64,000 nt of DNA from Afipia sp. GAS231 (GTDB lineage Bacteria; Pseudomonadota; Alphaproteobacteria; Rhizobiales; Xanthobacteraceae): NCBI RefSeq assembly GCF_900103365.1, contig NZ_LT629703.1, forward strand, positions 4,464,001 to 4,528,000, in the 5' to 3' direction. A program made the position numbers and the translations under genes. The notes under the pieces are model-generated. The model saw nothing but the letters and a program-made list of their open reading frames with translations. It was not told where the DNA came from and did no database searches. Positions 8,675 through 16,913 of this stretch are shown piece by piece; within the stretch, counting starts at the first letter, position 1, and the number at the start of each line of letters is the position of its first letter.

Positions 8675-9575
8675 GGTACTTTTGATCTCCACCATGGCAA
8701 CCTCTGCCTGGGCCGAGCCAAAGCTGTTTGAAAGCCGTCAGGTGACGCCCGCGGGTGAGTATACGTTCGGCATCGAGGGACCGGCTGCGGACATTGATGG
8801 CAATCTTTTCGTCGTCAACCTGGGTAAGCCCGGCACAATCGGCAAGCTAGCGGTTGGAAGCGCGCAGTCCGAGAAGTTTATCAGCCTTCCTGAGGGAAGC
8901 GTGGGCAACGCCATCCGGTTCGATCGCGATGGAACAATGTTCATCGCCGACTACAAGAAACACAACATTTTTGCGATCAGGAAGGGCAGTCTGGAGCCGG
9001 AGGTCTACTTTCATTCCGAACAGATGAACCAGCCCAATGACCTGACGATCGCCAGTGGTGGTACGATCTATGCGAGCGACCCGAACTGGAAGGCCCACGC
9101 AGGTCAGATCTGGCGGATTTCAAAAGGAACGGACGGGCAGGTGCAGGGCAAGGTGATGACTGCCTCACGCGCCATGGGAACGACCAACGGCATTGATCTC
9201 AGTCCCGATGGCAAGACGCTGTACGTCGGTGAATCACTGACCGGCCAACTGTGGGCTTACACTATCAGCGGAAACGAGCTGACCTCGGCGCAGCTTCTCA
9301 AGACGTTTGAACCCGACACGATTGACGGTCTGCGTACCGACGTCGATGGGAAGCTGCTGATTGCGCGGATTCAAAAAGGGACAATTTCTGTCATGGATCC
9401 AGATAGCAAACTGATACAGGACGTCGTTCTCCAAGGCAAAGAGCCCACCAATCTGGCGTTTGGCGGCGCCGACGGCAGGACGGTTTTCGTGACACAGCGG
9501 CAGGGCGGCTATATCGAAGGATTTCGCACCGACAAAGAGGGTCGCGAACATTGCCTACAGAAGGGCAATTGTTAA
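8634..9575 (+). CDS. SMP-30/gluconolactonase-like propeller, exported
   Basis: A 313-residue protein with a convincing signal peptide if the start overlaps the previous gene (hydrophobic core LCRVLLISTMATSAWA, cleavage before EPKLF). The later ATG at 8694 would remove the signal. The body shows repeated propeller blades (GNLFVVNLGKPGTIGKL, GTMFIADYKKHNIFAI, GTIYASDPNW, GIDLSPDGKTLYVGES) typical of SMP-30/LRE lactonases. It is plausibly a periplasmic lactonase that opens the lactone made by the preceding dehydrogenase. The catalytic metal ligands were not individually mapped. Confidence 0.82.
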   Translation: MAITLSRSFWCLCRVLLISTMATSAWAEPKLFESRQVTPAGEYTFGIEGPAADIDGNLFVVNLGKPGTIGKLAVGSAQSEKFISLPEGSVGNAIRFDRDGTMFIADYKKHNIFAIRKGSLEPEVYFHSEQMNQPNDLTIASGGTIYASDPNWKAHAGQIWRISKGTDGQVQGKVMTASRAMGTTNGIDLSPDGKTLYVGESLTGQLWAYTISGNELTSAQLLKTFEPDTIDGLRTDVDGKLLIARIQKGTISVMDPDSKLIQDVVLQGKEPTNLAFGGADGRTVFVTQRQGGYIEGFRTDKEGREHCLQKGNC

Positions 9576-9601
9576 AATGACTGACCTCAAAATAACTACC
9601 G

Positions 9602-9856
9602 TTAGCCATTGCCGCAGGCGGCAAGAAGTGCATCCGCGTATTGGTCACCGGCCTGCCGCACCCATTGATCGTTGGCCACAGCGATCCAAGCAATAAGCGC
9701 GACAATATCTATTGCAATCGTGGCCCAAATCTCGGGCCTTGGTGCAGACGATACAGCCCAGAGTGCAGTCGTCGTGAACTCATGCGTTTGCGCATAAATT
9801 ACAGCCTGCGAGGCGGCTGCTGCGAGCGCACAGACAACGAGACCAATTGCTCGCAT
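9602..9856 (-). CDS. Small membrane protein, unknown
   Basis: An 84-residue protein with two hydrophobic segments: an N-terminal signal-like helix and a central WATIAIDIVALIAWIAVA helix. A short C-terminal tail follows. There are no known motifs and no strong ribosome site. It converges on the propeller operon. It could be a real orphan inner-membrane protein, but support is moderate. Confidence 0.5.
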   Translation of the reverse strand: MRAIGLVVCALAAAASQAVIYAQTHEFTTTALWAVSSAPRPEIWATIAIDIVALIAWIAVANDQWVRQAGDQYADALLAACGNG

Positions 9857-9917
9857 AGCGAAAAAATTACGGCGGAATCTGTATTAAGAGTTTTCCTTAT
9901 CAACGAGCGGGAAGCCC

Positions 9918-10094
9918 TTACGGGTTTTCCTCAAGCCACATGACCGGTGAGCCATAGGCACCGTCAGCTTTCGCCTGGTTTGTCTTTTCCTCCGCAGACG
10001 TCGGCGCCTCCCAATGGGTAACATTCCGCCTCAGGAAATCGTGGTATCGCGCCAGTGTTGAGGAATCCAAACGACCAGCATGCCGAAGCTTCAA
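9918..10094 (-). pseudogene. Possible small gene or gene remnant
   Basis: A coding-like 58-codon frame from a TTG reads LKLRHAGRLDSSTLARYHDF, then HWEAPTSAEEKTNQAKADGA, and ends MWLEENP before a stop. An in-frame stop just upstream of the TTG suggests a truncated gene. The rest of 9857-10332 holds nothing else recognised. Confidence 0.35.
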
Positions 10095-10332
10095 CGTCGT
10101 CGGCTATCCACCCCACTGTTTGAGTAAGGCTCCTTCGATATTCCTTCCACGCGGTGAATCTCCGACCTGAACGAACGCGACAGGGCTCGGTCGCCCAGCG
10201 AGAGGTACCGGGCGACAGAGCTTTCAGATCGCGACGAGAGGTTCATCGAGAGGTGTTTTGCGATTTATGTCCCGTGCGGCCCGAGGCGCCCGAAGATTTC
10301 TGAGATCGTCCGACACATGCGAGGCTATCGCT

Positions 10333-11649
10333 TCACCCGCGATCTTCGAGATGTCGTTGTTCCACCGTGCACGGACGTTCGCCGGCGACCTCGTTGGTCT
10401 CGATCATGAGCACATCGAGGCTTTCGATTTCCTGCATTGCGCGTCCGGCAATGCCCTGAAGGTCCCCATAGAGCCCGGCTGTCGAGTCAAGCACGCCGCC
10501 TAACTGCTCCTCGCGTTTCGCCCACAGCTTGGTGACCACCTTGCGCTCGCGGTCGAGATCAGCCCGCATATCGGTGAATTTCTCGACGATGGCGTCGATG
10601 CGGTGGCGGAAGCGGGGACCGGTCAGGTACTGGTAGACCAGTTCCATCTTGGTCTGCTGCCCCTCCTGTGCCTGTCGGTTGCTCGCAACGTCAAGCAGCG
10701 ATTGCCGAAGTGCAATCGCGAGCGGAAGGGCAAAGCGGGGATGCGTGACCCAGACGTTGTCGACTAGATCGAATGTCTCAATGCCCTTGGGTAACGCAGT
10801 CGAGATGATTAGCGCGATCTCCGCTTTGGCGTTACGCTGGTCTTCCCGCAGCTTGGCCAGCCATCCGTCGTGCCAGCCCTTTGTGCGTTTTGACTCCCAC
10901 AGGAGCGATCCACACGCCTGCCCTGACGGGCCTCGAACCCGGTGGAGGATGTCTCCGCCGGTCTCGCCCTTTGCAACCGGCTCGATCAGGTCATGCGGGA
11001 AGCGCGCGCGGAGCAGGGATTCAAGCTCGACTTCCAGCGATTCGCCTTGGAGCTGCTCGGAGCCCTGTTCGGCCTTGCGTCGGAGATCTTCGATCTGTCG
11101 CTGCATGCCGCTGATCTGCGTCTCCTTCTCGGAGAGCTTCGCCTTGAGGCCGTCCTCCGCATCAAGTTTTGCCTTGGCGCGCACGGCGGCCAGCGACTCC
11201 TGGACCCGCTTTTCGACGTCGAGATCCAGCTCACGTCGCGCATCGTCCAGTTCGCGGGACTGGCGGATGACATCGGCCTGAGCCTGCTGGGCTTGGGCGA
11301 GCTTGGCATTGTTCGCGGCCAGGCTTTGCTGAAGCTCGGTAAGTTGTCTGTCGCGCTGCTCCAGGTCGTTCGCGAGGGCGAGGCGGGCTTTCCTGGCTTC
11401 GGTTTCCGCAATTCCCGTCCGTTCGCTTGTCAGCCTTTTCGCGATTTCGTCATCGATCGTTTCGCGCGCTCTTGTGAGCTCTTGCTGCGAACGCCTCAGC
11501 GCGGCGTCGCGCGTGGCAAAGTCCGCCTCCTTTGAAGCGAGCTGCTGCTCGAACCGCTTGCGGGTTTCCGCAATCAGCGGCGCTGCGAGAGATTCAGTGA
11601 GTTTTATCTGGGTGCTGCACTTCGGGCACGCGATCTGTGGCTCGTTCAT
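10333..11649 (-). CDS. DUF2130 coiled-coil nuclease-like protein
   Basis: A 438-residue protein of the DUF2130 family. An N-terminal CPKC pair (residues 9-12) may bind zinc. Residues about 30-200 form a long charged coiled coil rich in Arg, Gln and Glu. The C-terminal domain contains GETGGDILHRVRGP and then WESKRTKGW near residue 249. The acidic residue followed by ExK is compatible with a PD-(D/E)xK-type nuclease core, but this is an inference. It is the last gene of the 16.8-10.3 kb operon, 34 bp after the AAA+ protease gene, so it is probably co-expressed with it. Confidence 0.85.
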   Translation of the reverse strand: MNEPQIACPKCSTQIKLTESLAAPLIAETRKRFEQQLASKEADFATRDAALRRSQQELTRARETIDDEIAKRLTSERTGIAETEARKARLALANDLEQRDRQLTELQQSLAANNAKLAQAQQAQADVIRQSRELDDARRELDLDVEKRVQESLAAVRAKAKLDAEDGLKAKLSEKETQISGMQRQIEDLRRKAEQGSEQLQGESLEVELESLLRARFPHDLIEPVAKGETGGDILHRVRGPSGQACGSLLWESKRTKGWHDGWLAKLREDQRNAKAEIALIISTALPKGIETFDLVDNVWVTHPRFALPLAIALRQSLLDVASNRQAQEGQQTKMELVYQYLTGPRFRHRIDAIVEKFTDMRADLDRERKVVTKLWAKREEQLGGVLDSTAGLYGDLQGIAGRAMQEIESLDVLMIETNEVAGERPCTVEQRHLEDRG

Positions 11650-11683
11650 TTCGGTCTCCTCTAGGTCTAAGTTTGAATTTCAG

Positions 11684-13933
11684 TCATGGAAGGTTGGCCG
11701 GGGTGTCACGCAGGGCTGCTGCGGCGACGATTTCGGCGACCTCGACCCCGTCAATCCGCCCGCGCTCCTGCAAGATGCCGGCGACCTCCTTGAGCGCCTG
11801 GCGGTGCAGCCCAAGGAGCTGTTTTGCCTCTACGAAAGCAGCCGCCAACTCCTCGTGCGCCGCAGCGCGCAGGTAGGCCTGGTCCAGGATCGTGTTCGTC
11901 TCGTAATGCTCTGCAATGAACAGCAGGGGATGCGGACCGCCGTGCCCCAGGCTGCCGACCAGTGACGCGGCAATGCTGGTGGCCTTCGCTAGATCCGACC
12001 GATGCGAGCCGCCGGCGCCGTGGCCTGCCGCGCCTAATTCGAGCTCTTCTGCGGCACGTCCGGCCAAGAGTTCCTGCAGCGTACGGCGGTAATCTTCCAA
12101 TGTGCCCGCGGTGAAGCCCGACTTGCGGGACGCAACGAAGCCCGCGTTGTCCCGCGATCCGGCGACTACTGCATGGATGTCCCGGGGACCGTGGTGGATC
12201 ACTGCTACAATGATGTGTCCTGCCTCGTGCACGGAGGCCCGGATCAGTTGCTCCGGTGAGAGGCTCTCGTCGCATCCGAGCACTGCGCGCCTCACGTCCG
12301 CAAGTGATAGCGCCCGTTCCTCCTGGCGCGCGATGCGACGGGCATCCTTGATGATCCGTTCGACATCGGCGCCGGACACCCCGATCGCAAGAAGCGAGAT
12401 TTCCGAGAGGGACTCGCCGGCAAGGTCGCCGCGGAGCCGGACGCGCATCATTTTTTCGATGTCCGCAGGATCCGGCAGCCCTATCTTGATGATGCGGTTG
12501 AGCCTGCCGGAGCGCACGATCGCTGGATCGCAGCGGCGCACGTCGTTGGTCGCGCCCACGAAAATAAGACCTTGGCGTCCCTGAACGCCGTCGAGTTGCT
12601 CGATAAAAGCGTTCACCACTTCGATGACGTAGTCCCGGTGGCTGTGCGTTAGATTGCTTCGGTTTGGAAATGAGTCCAGTTCGTCGATGAACAAGATCGC
12701 CGGCGATTTGGCGCGGGCGTCCTCGAAATCCCTTCTCATTGCGCGCAGCAGGTGTCCAAGATGCGCTTCTCCCGACGATTGCCATTGCGCCAGCGTCGCG
12801 GTGATTAGAGGAAGCTTGGTTTCATCCGCAAAGACCTTGCAGAACAACGTCTTGCCGACCCCGGGAGGACCGTCCAGGACTATTCCGGCATCGATAGCAT
12901 CCCAGACGATCTCCCCGCGCCGCCACGCCTCGATGTCGACAATGACGCTTTTCGCCCATGCGACCGCTTCATCCAGGCCGTGCAGTTCATCCAATGAAAG
13001 TTCGCGCGACCCCTTTTTTGAGATCTTCGTTTGCGCCAATTCGATGAGCTGCTGGACGCACTGCTCCGGCGTCCGGTCGAACCGGACGGACAGGAGAAGT
13101 TCGTGCAACCCGGTATGGGCGACGACCTCATCGGAAATCCGTACCCTGCAGGCCTTGCCTGTGACAATCCGGATCACTTCGACGATCAGCGACGCGTCGA
13201 AGGTCGGCAAGGATTCCCGGAAGGTCGCCGCATCGAGCAGAACCTTGGATAGATGGCTTTCGGCCGAAGGAGTGAAGGCGAGAATGGGCAGCGCGAGCTG
13301 CACTGCGGAGAACGCACGCGCATCCGCGGCCAGACGGTCCTTCGGCTGCAGGGGTTCTGCGAAGAGAGCGCTGATTGCGTCGAAGTCTTCCCGCTTTGCG
13401 CGGTCCGGCAATTGCACAAGCTCGACGAAGCGCATGTCTTCCAGTCCGAGTGCGTCCTTCCACTGGTGCGCGATCCGGGACAGCAGGCCGCGGTCGGCGA
13501 CGTCGACCACCAGGACCGGGGCAGACGTTCGCAGCATCTGCATCATCGCGGGGGAACGGTCGAACATGCGCGCGAGAAGCAGGCGCGCGGCGACGCGCCC
13601 GGGCGTTGGGGCCTCGATGTCACGCTCAGCCTGATCTTCGTCGTCGCGGCCCACAGACGCCCGTAATGCGGAAGGGCCGCGGCGCGAGGGCTTTCGCGAG
13701 GCGTCGGCCGTACGCTCCGGCTTCATGCCCGCCGCCTTCATGACCTGGTCCTGAGCCGCCCGGGCCGCGGCCTCAAGCTCCCGCCGGGCGGCGACGTCTG
13801 CAACATGCCGGTGATAGATGCGTGAAGTCAGCCAGTCGTTCTTGTAGACCGCAAGCTCAAGCGGTCCCATCGCGTGCGAAGAGGGTCTCGAACCCGTGAC
13901 GCCGCTCTCCGGTGTGGTTGCGCGATCAGACAT
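11684..13933 (-). CDS. Soluble AAA+ ATPase with M41 (FtsH-like) zinc protease domain
   Basis: A 749-residue protein. The N-terminal 300 residues are a unique helical region. The AAA+ module has Walker A GPPGVGKT near residue 353, Walker B ILFIDELDS, sensor-1 GATND and arginine-finger segment RSGRLNRIIKIGLPDP. A C-terminal peptidase domain carries the zinc motif HEAGH near residue 567 and the M41-like block GRAAEELELG. Unlike housekeeping FtsH there is no transmembrane segment, so it should act in the cytoplasm as an unfoldase-protease. The start at 13933 is favoured because it overlaps the stop of the preceding gene by 8 bp. The fusion is typical of mobile-element FtsH relatives, and the substrate is unknown. 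Confidence 0.88.
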   Translation of the reverse strand: MSDRATTPESGVTGSRPSSHAMGPLELAVYKNDWLTSRIYHRHVADVAARRELEAAARAAQDQVMKAAGMKPERTADASRKPSRRGPSALRASVGRDDEDQAERDIEAPTPGRVAARLLLARMFDRSPAMMQMLRTSAPVLVVDVADRGLLSRIAHQWKDALGLEDMRFVELVQLPDRAKREDFDAISALFAEPLQPKDRLAADARAFSAVQLALPILAFTPSAESHLSKVLLDAATFRESLPTFDASLIVEVIRIVTGKACRVRISDEVVAHTGLHELLLSVRFDRTPEQCVQQLIELAQTKISKKGSRELSLDELHGLDEAVAWAKSVIVDIEAWRRGEIVWDAIDAGIVLDGPPGVGKTLFCKVFADETKLPLITATLAQWQSSGEAHLGHLLRAMRRDFEDARAKSPAILFIDELDSFPNRSNLTHSHRDYVIEVVNAFIEQLDGVQGRQGLIFVGATNDVRRCDPAIVRSGRLNRIIKIGLPDPADIEKMMRVRLRGDLAGESLSEISLLAIGVSGADVERIIKDARRIARQEERALSLADVRRAVLGCDESLSPEQLIRASVHEAGHIIVAVIHHGPRDIHAVVAGSRDNAGFVASRKSGFTAGTLEDYRRTLQELLAGRAAEELELGAAGHGAGGSHRSDLAKATSIAASLVGSLGHGGPHPLLFIAEHYETNTILDQAYLRAAAHEELAAAFVEAKQLLGLHRQALKEVAGILQERGRIDGVEVAEIVAAAALRDTPANLP

Positions 13934-14396
13934 CGCTCGGCGTTCCATCGCTGTTATCGATCGACACGGCTTGTCCGGCGGCGGCTCCTGCCATATCCGC
14001 CTCGACCGATCTGCCAAGTCTGTAAAAGCGCGACAACGTACGCACCCACCGGCCATCGGGGTCGGCCGCCCAGATCTGGGAAATTAGCGCGGGCCGCGTG
14101 CCGAGCCGCGGATGGTTCGAAACGAGGCCGGCCATCCGCAGGCCCAGCGGAGTAAGGACCACTTGCCAGTCTTGGATCAGAGGGGCGCGCGCAAGCTCGA
14201 CGTCGGTGGGCGCGCCGCCGTCACGGATTTTTTCGAGATCGTCCGCGAGCCGGCAAAGCCTGGCAGGGAGCCCACGCTCGATGTGGCACGGCAGCAGAAA
14301 TGGAAAATTTTCGGTCAACATGTCAAACTCGTCACGCGTTTGAATTACGGGGCCAACTTTGCCTGCCTGGAGGCGGCGGTGGCTGCGACCGCTCAT
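13926..14396 (-). CDS. Small conserved unknown (DUF6634-like)
   Basis: A 156-residue protein without a confident function. The central block (RLADDLEKIRDGGAPTDVEL and later GLVSNHPRLG) and the C-terminal WVRTLSRFYRLG resemble the small alphaproteobacterial family DUF6634, from memory. There is no signal peptide or membrane segment. It overlaps the AAA+ gene start, which implies translational coupling and a shared role. A later start at MLTENF (14321) is possible. Confidence 0.7.
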   Translation of the reverse strand: MSGRSHRRLQAGKVGPVIQTRDEFDMLTENFPFLLPCHIERGLPARLCRLADDLEKIRDGGAPTDVELARAPLIQDWQVVLTPLGLRMAGLVSNHPRLGTRPALISQIWAADPDGRWVRTLSRFYRLGRSVEADMAGAAAGQAVSIDNSDGTPSDV

Positions 14397-14441
14397 GGAT
14401 AGGCTTGCGGGCCGCGTGTCGGGTTGAAACGATCGTCCGTG

Positions 14442-15257
14442 TCATGAGCCTACCTCGACGACCAATTGCGGATTGAAGGCCGGATTTTCCGCTCCATATC
14501 CGTGCGGATTGGCAAGGACACGGGTCTCGCCGACCGAGTAGTCGCTTGAGGCATGGACATGACCGTGATTCCAGATCGTTGCGCCGCCGCTGTGGTGGCC
14601 GACGCGATCGTTCGAATCGCCGCCGGCGCCGCGGCCGACGATCACGGCGGTGAGATCGGAGGCGAATGCTGCGGTCAGAACGTCACTTTGAAAGCGCTTT
14701 TCCACCGAGCCGAAGTGCGGCGCATGGTGGGTCACGACGACGGTGTTCCCCGTGAACGGCGTCGTCAGCGCGTCGGCAATGAACGTCCGCGATCGTTCGT
14801 GAAGAAGAAGTGCCTCTTCGGGCCGGAACCTCTTCCAGGGATCTTTTTGCCACGTAATCAGCCGATGGTCGTTCATCCCGCGTCGCGCCGTTTCCATCGC
14901 CACGGCCGCATTCGCGTCGCCGAACAAGCGGTAGTTGGTCCATAACGTCGAACCGACGAACCGGGTGCTGCCTATCAGGACGACATCGTCCTCGAGAAAG
15001 AGAATGTTGAATTCTCCGGCCAGCGTCTTCGCTTGGGCGATCTGCTCCGACCAAACGCGACGATAGAATTCATGGTTACCGGCCGTCATCACGACTGGAA
15101 TGCGCTCGGGAACGATGCGGCGCAGATGTTCGAACGCGTTCTTGACGCCTTCGCAGACATCGCCTGCCACAACCACCACGTCGACGTCAGGACCGATTGT
15201 GATGCGCTTGATCGGAGCGACGCCGACATGCAGATCGCTGAAGAACTGGATTCTCAT
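14442..15257 (-). CDS. Calcineurin-like metallophosphoesterase
   Basis: A 271-residue two-metal phosphoesterase. The full set of family motifs is present: DLHVG near the N-terminus, GDVC, GNHEFY, HHAPH and GHVH near the C-terminus. Relatives cleave phosphodiesters or phosphomonoesters, including nucleotides and DNA ends; the substrate is not evident here. The start MRIQFFSDLH overlaps the stop of the upstream gene in an ATGA arrangement, so the two are translationally coupled. It is followed after 45 bp by the small unknown gene. Confidence 0.88.
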   Translation of the reverse strand: MRIQFFSDLHVGVAPIKRITIGPDVDVVVVAGDVCEGVKNAFEHLRRIVPERIPVVMTAGNHEFYRRVWSEQIAQAKTLAGEFNILFLEDDVVLIGSTRFVGSTLWTNYRLFGDANAAVAMETARRGMNDHRLITWQKDPWKRFRPEEALLLHERSRTFIADALTTPFTGNTVVVTHHAPHFGSVEKRFQSDVLTAAFASDLTAVIVGRGAGGDSNDRVGHHSGGATIWNHGHVHASSDYSVGETRVLANPHGYGAENPAFNPQLVVEVGS

Positions 15258-15790
15258 GACGGTCTCTCCGACTTTCGGGCCGGGGCCGGGCGACCGGACG
15301 GCAGCTTGGCCGTATCCCGGGCCCGTGCGGCCGTGGTTGCGAGGTTTGCGACAAACCAGGACGTCGCGATGCGGCGGTGTGCTCTGGCGTGACCGGGCAG
15401 ATTTCGAAGGACGTTGGACAGTACGATCGCCGCGGCGGCATCTCCTTCCATCGCGTGGACGGCGAGCGCCGTCATGCACAAGTCGAAGGGAACTGTCAGT
15501 TTCTCCAGCGGCAGGAAAGCAGCCGCAGCCCCGACCGCGGCGGCGACGTCGTCGGGGACGCCGGTCCACTTTTTCACACCGAACGGCACAACCTTGGCGA
15601 CTGCATGCCGCATCGAAAGCATGTCCGAGGCGATAAACTGGTGAGCAGATAGCGTTCGCCAGAGCGACAGCGTCTCGAACGCGCTTTCTAGTGCGTCGGG
15701 ACGATCGTAGTCGTTTCGGGTTAAGCGACCAGAGACCGCGGGTACCGGCTTCGGTTTGACGGTCTTGCCCATTCTGCTGTTCCTACGCAT
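15254..15790 (-). CDS. Hypothetical protein in nuclease/protease operon
   Basis: A 178-residue alpha-helical, Ala-rich protein that I do not recognise. The N-terminus is basic and Pro-rich (KPKPVPAV). The middle has regular hydrophobic helices (MTALAVHAMEGDAAAAIVLS) and the end is basic again. No membrane segment is clear. A ribosome site (GAGAGG) lies upstream; ATG at 15790 or the GTG just before it could start. It overlaps the phosphoesterase by 4 bp (ATGA). Confidence 0.7.
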   Translation of the reverse strand: MRRNSRMGKTVKPKPVPAVSGRLTRNDYDRPDALESAFETLSLWRTLSAHQFIASDMLSMRHAVAKVVPFGVKKWTGVPDDVAAAVGAAAAFLPLEKLTVPFDLCMTALAVHAMEGDAAAAIVLSNVLRNLPGHARAHRRIATSWFVANLATTAARARDTAKLPSGRPAPARKSERPS

Positions 15791-15854
15791 CACACATACC
15801 TCTCCCGATCACGCCGAAGCGCGTCAGCCACCGTCGCGGTGGATTTGATAATTT

Positions 15855-15935
15855 AAAGGAGAAGCCCTTTCGGGCTCTCGCCATGCCTCGCCACGCCGGG
15901 CCTATGCCATGCCTCGCCGGGCCACGCCCCGCCGC
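15855..15935. repeat. Hairpin and short direct repeats between operon genes
   Basis: On the minus strand a small hairpin (AGCCC-GAAA-GGGCT) follows a stretch with two copies of GCCATGCCTCGCC (15880-15892 and 15906-15918) and related GC-rich units. It separates the first two operon genes from the rest and might act as an attenuator or as mRNA processing/stabilising structure. Confidence 0.4.
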
Positions 15936-15942
15936 GTTCCAA

Positions 15943-16518
15943 CTATTCGAGTTGACGTTCCTGAACGACGAACTTCCCGTAGCGCGGCCGCCAGTCGCCG
16001 ATGCCGAATGATCCTGCAATCCGGAAATACTCCAGGACTTCGTCGCGGTTGAGCAGGCTCGGAAGGAACGAAGCGCTGACGTTGACGCTCCAGAGCGGAA
16101 AGCGCGGGCGTGTCCGGATGGTCCGCGAATCGCGGACCCTCACGAGGGCGCGCAGCGTGAAGCTCGGATCCTTGAAAAGCTTCTTGACGTCTGATGGCCC
16201 CTCGTAATCCAGGATTGCCGGGTTGTTCACCACGAGGCCAGCGCGGGCCGCCGACCCTTTCTTTCGCGTTTTCGCACCATTCACGAAGGCTGCTTCGATC
16301 GCCTCGGGCGGAATGCAGGGCCGCCCGCGGTGCAGCCAGAGGCTTCCGTGCCACTCGAGTTCCGCGATCCTCTTGTGGTCGGAACGCGTCTTGGGACGCT
16401 TGCTGGTCACCGCGGCGAGTGCGATTGCGATGTTGTCGAGCGGATCGGCCAACCGCCCCGAATGCATTAGCAGGGGGCAGACGCCCTCGAAGGTGAGGTG
16501 GATCATCTCGACGCTCAT
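15943..16518 (-). CDS. Phage/island protein with RAMP (Cas7)-like features
   Basis: A 191-residue protein of a family seen in phages and mobile islands, function unknown. It opens with a beta-strand and FEGVCPLLMHSGRLADP. KRPKTRSDHKRIAELEW and the basic RKKGSAARAGL follow, and it ends with a Gly-rich GSFGIGDWRPRYGKF loop. The opening and the late glycine-rich loop remind me of RAMP-fold proteins such as Cas7, but this is pattern resemblance, not a demonstrated homology. It overlaps the upstream HNH gene by 4 bp (ATGA), a sign of coupled translation. Confidence 0.72.
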   Translation of the reverse strand: MSVEMIHLTFEGVCPLLMHSGRLADPLDNIAIALAAVTSKRPKTRSDHKRIAELEWHGSLWLHRGRPCIPPEAIEAAFVNGAKTRKKGSAARAGLVVNNPAILDYEGPSDVKKLFKDPSFTLRALVRVRDSRTIRTRPRFPLWSVNVSASFLPSLLNRDEVLEYFRIAGSFGIGDWRPRYGKFVVQERQLE

Positions 16519-16844
16519 GACTGGGCTCCCGCGCGCGAATGGTCGAAGAGGACTGCGGGATGCACCAGCGAGGTCATGATGTCGGCCGTCATGGGGGGAA
16601 GCAGCGCATAGCGGCGGCCGCGCAGGATGTCGGTGACGCCGAGGTGACACGTTCGGCAGAGCGCGGTCAGGTCGCCTACCAACTCGCGACCGAGACGCTC
16701 GTATGTACGGTGGTGGACCTCGAGCGGATCGGTTCCGGCCGAAGCGTTGCAGGTTCGGCAACGAAAGCCGGATGACTGCAGCTCTCCCAGCCTCGCCTCG
16801 CTGCGCCTCCACTTGGCGCTGGAAATGTAGGTTGCGTAGTTCAT
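16515..16844 (-). CDS. HNH endonuclease-like protein
   Basis: A 109-residue protein with a compact HNH/zinc fold: CRTC, about 12 residues, LEVHHRTYERLG, then LTALCRTCH. The two CxxC pairs bind a structural zinc and the central HH would be catalytic. I chose MNYATY as start because GGGAAGAG lies just upstream; an earlier in-frame ATG at 16898 lies within the promoter region and is rejected. It is the first gene of the operon, 34 bp downstream of a clear -10 box. HNH proteins of this size act as restriction, phage or homing nucleases. Confidence 0.82.
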   Translation of the reverse strand: MNYATYISSAKWRRSEARLGELQSSGFRCRTCNASAGTDPLEVHHRTYERLGRELVGDLTALCRTCHLGVTDILRGRRYALLPPMTADIMTSLVHPAVLFDHSRAGAQS

Positions 16845-16877
16845 CGCGTCTGCTCTTCCCTGACTAACATGTCGGGA

Positions 16878-16906
16878 GTTATAGCGAGCAGCATGCACTA
16901 TGTCAA
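16878..16906 (-). promoter_or_regulatory. Sigma70-type promoter of the HNH-to-DUF2130 operon
   Basis: On the minus strand, TTGACA (16906-16901), a 17-bp spacer and TATAAC (16883-16878) make a near-consensus housekeeping promoter. It is unusually strong-looking for this window. The -35 box lies inside the palindrome at 16894-16913. Confidence 0.75.
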
Positions 16907-16913
16907 TAGTGCA
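16894..16913. promoter_or_regulatory. 20-bp palindromic operator
   Basis: TGCACTAT-GTCA-ATAGTGCA is a perfect 8-4-8 inverted repeat. A second overlapping palindrome, ATAGTGCACTAT, occupies 16906-16917. It covers the -35 box of the operon promoter and sits between the operon and the divergent ribbon-helix-helix-like gene, so repression by that protein is a reasonable guess. Confidence 0.7.

Noticed and set aside
15855..15935. CRISPR array
   Set aside because: Only two 13-bp direct repeats with irregular spacing; no spacers of constant length and no cas1/cas2.
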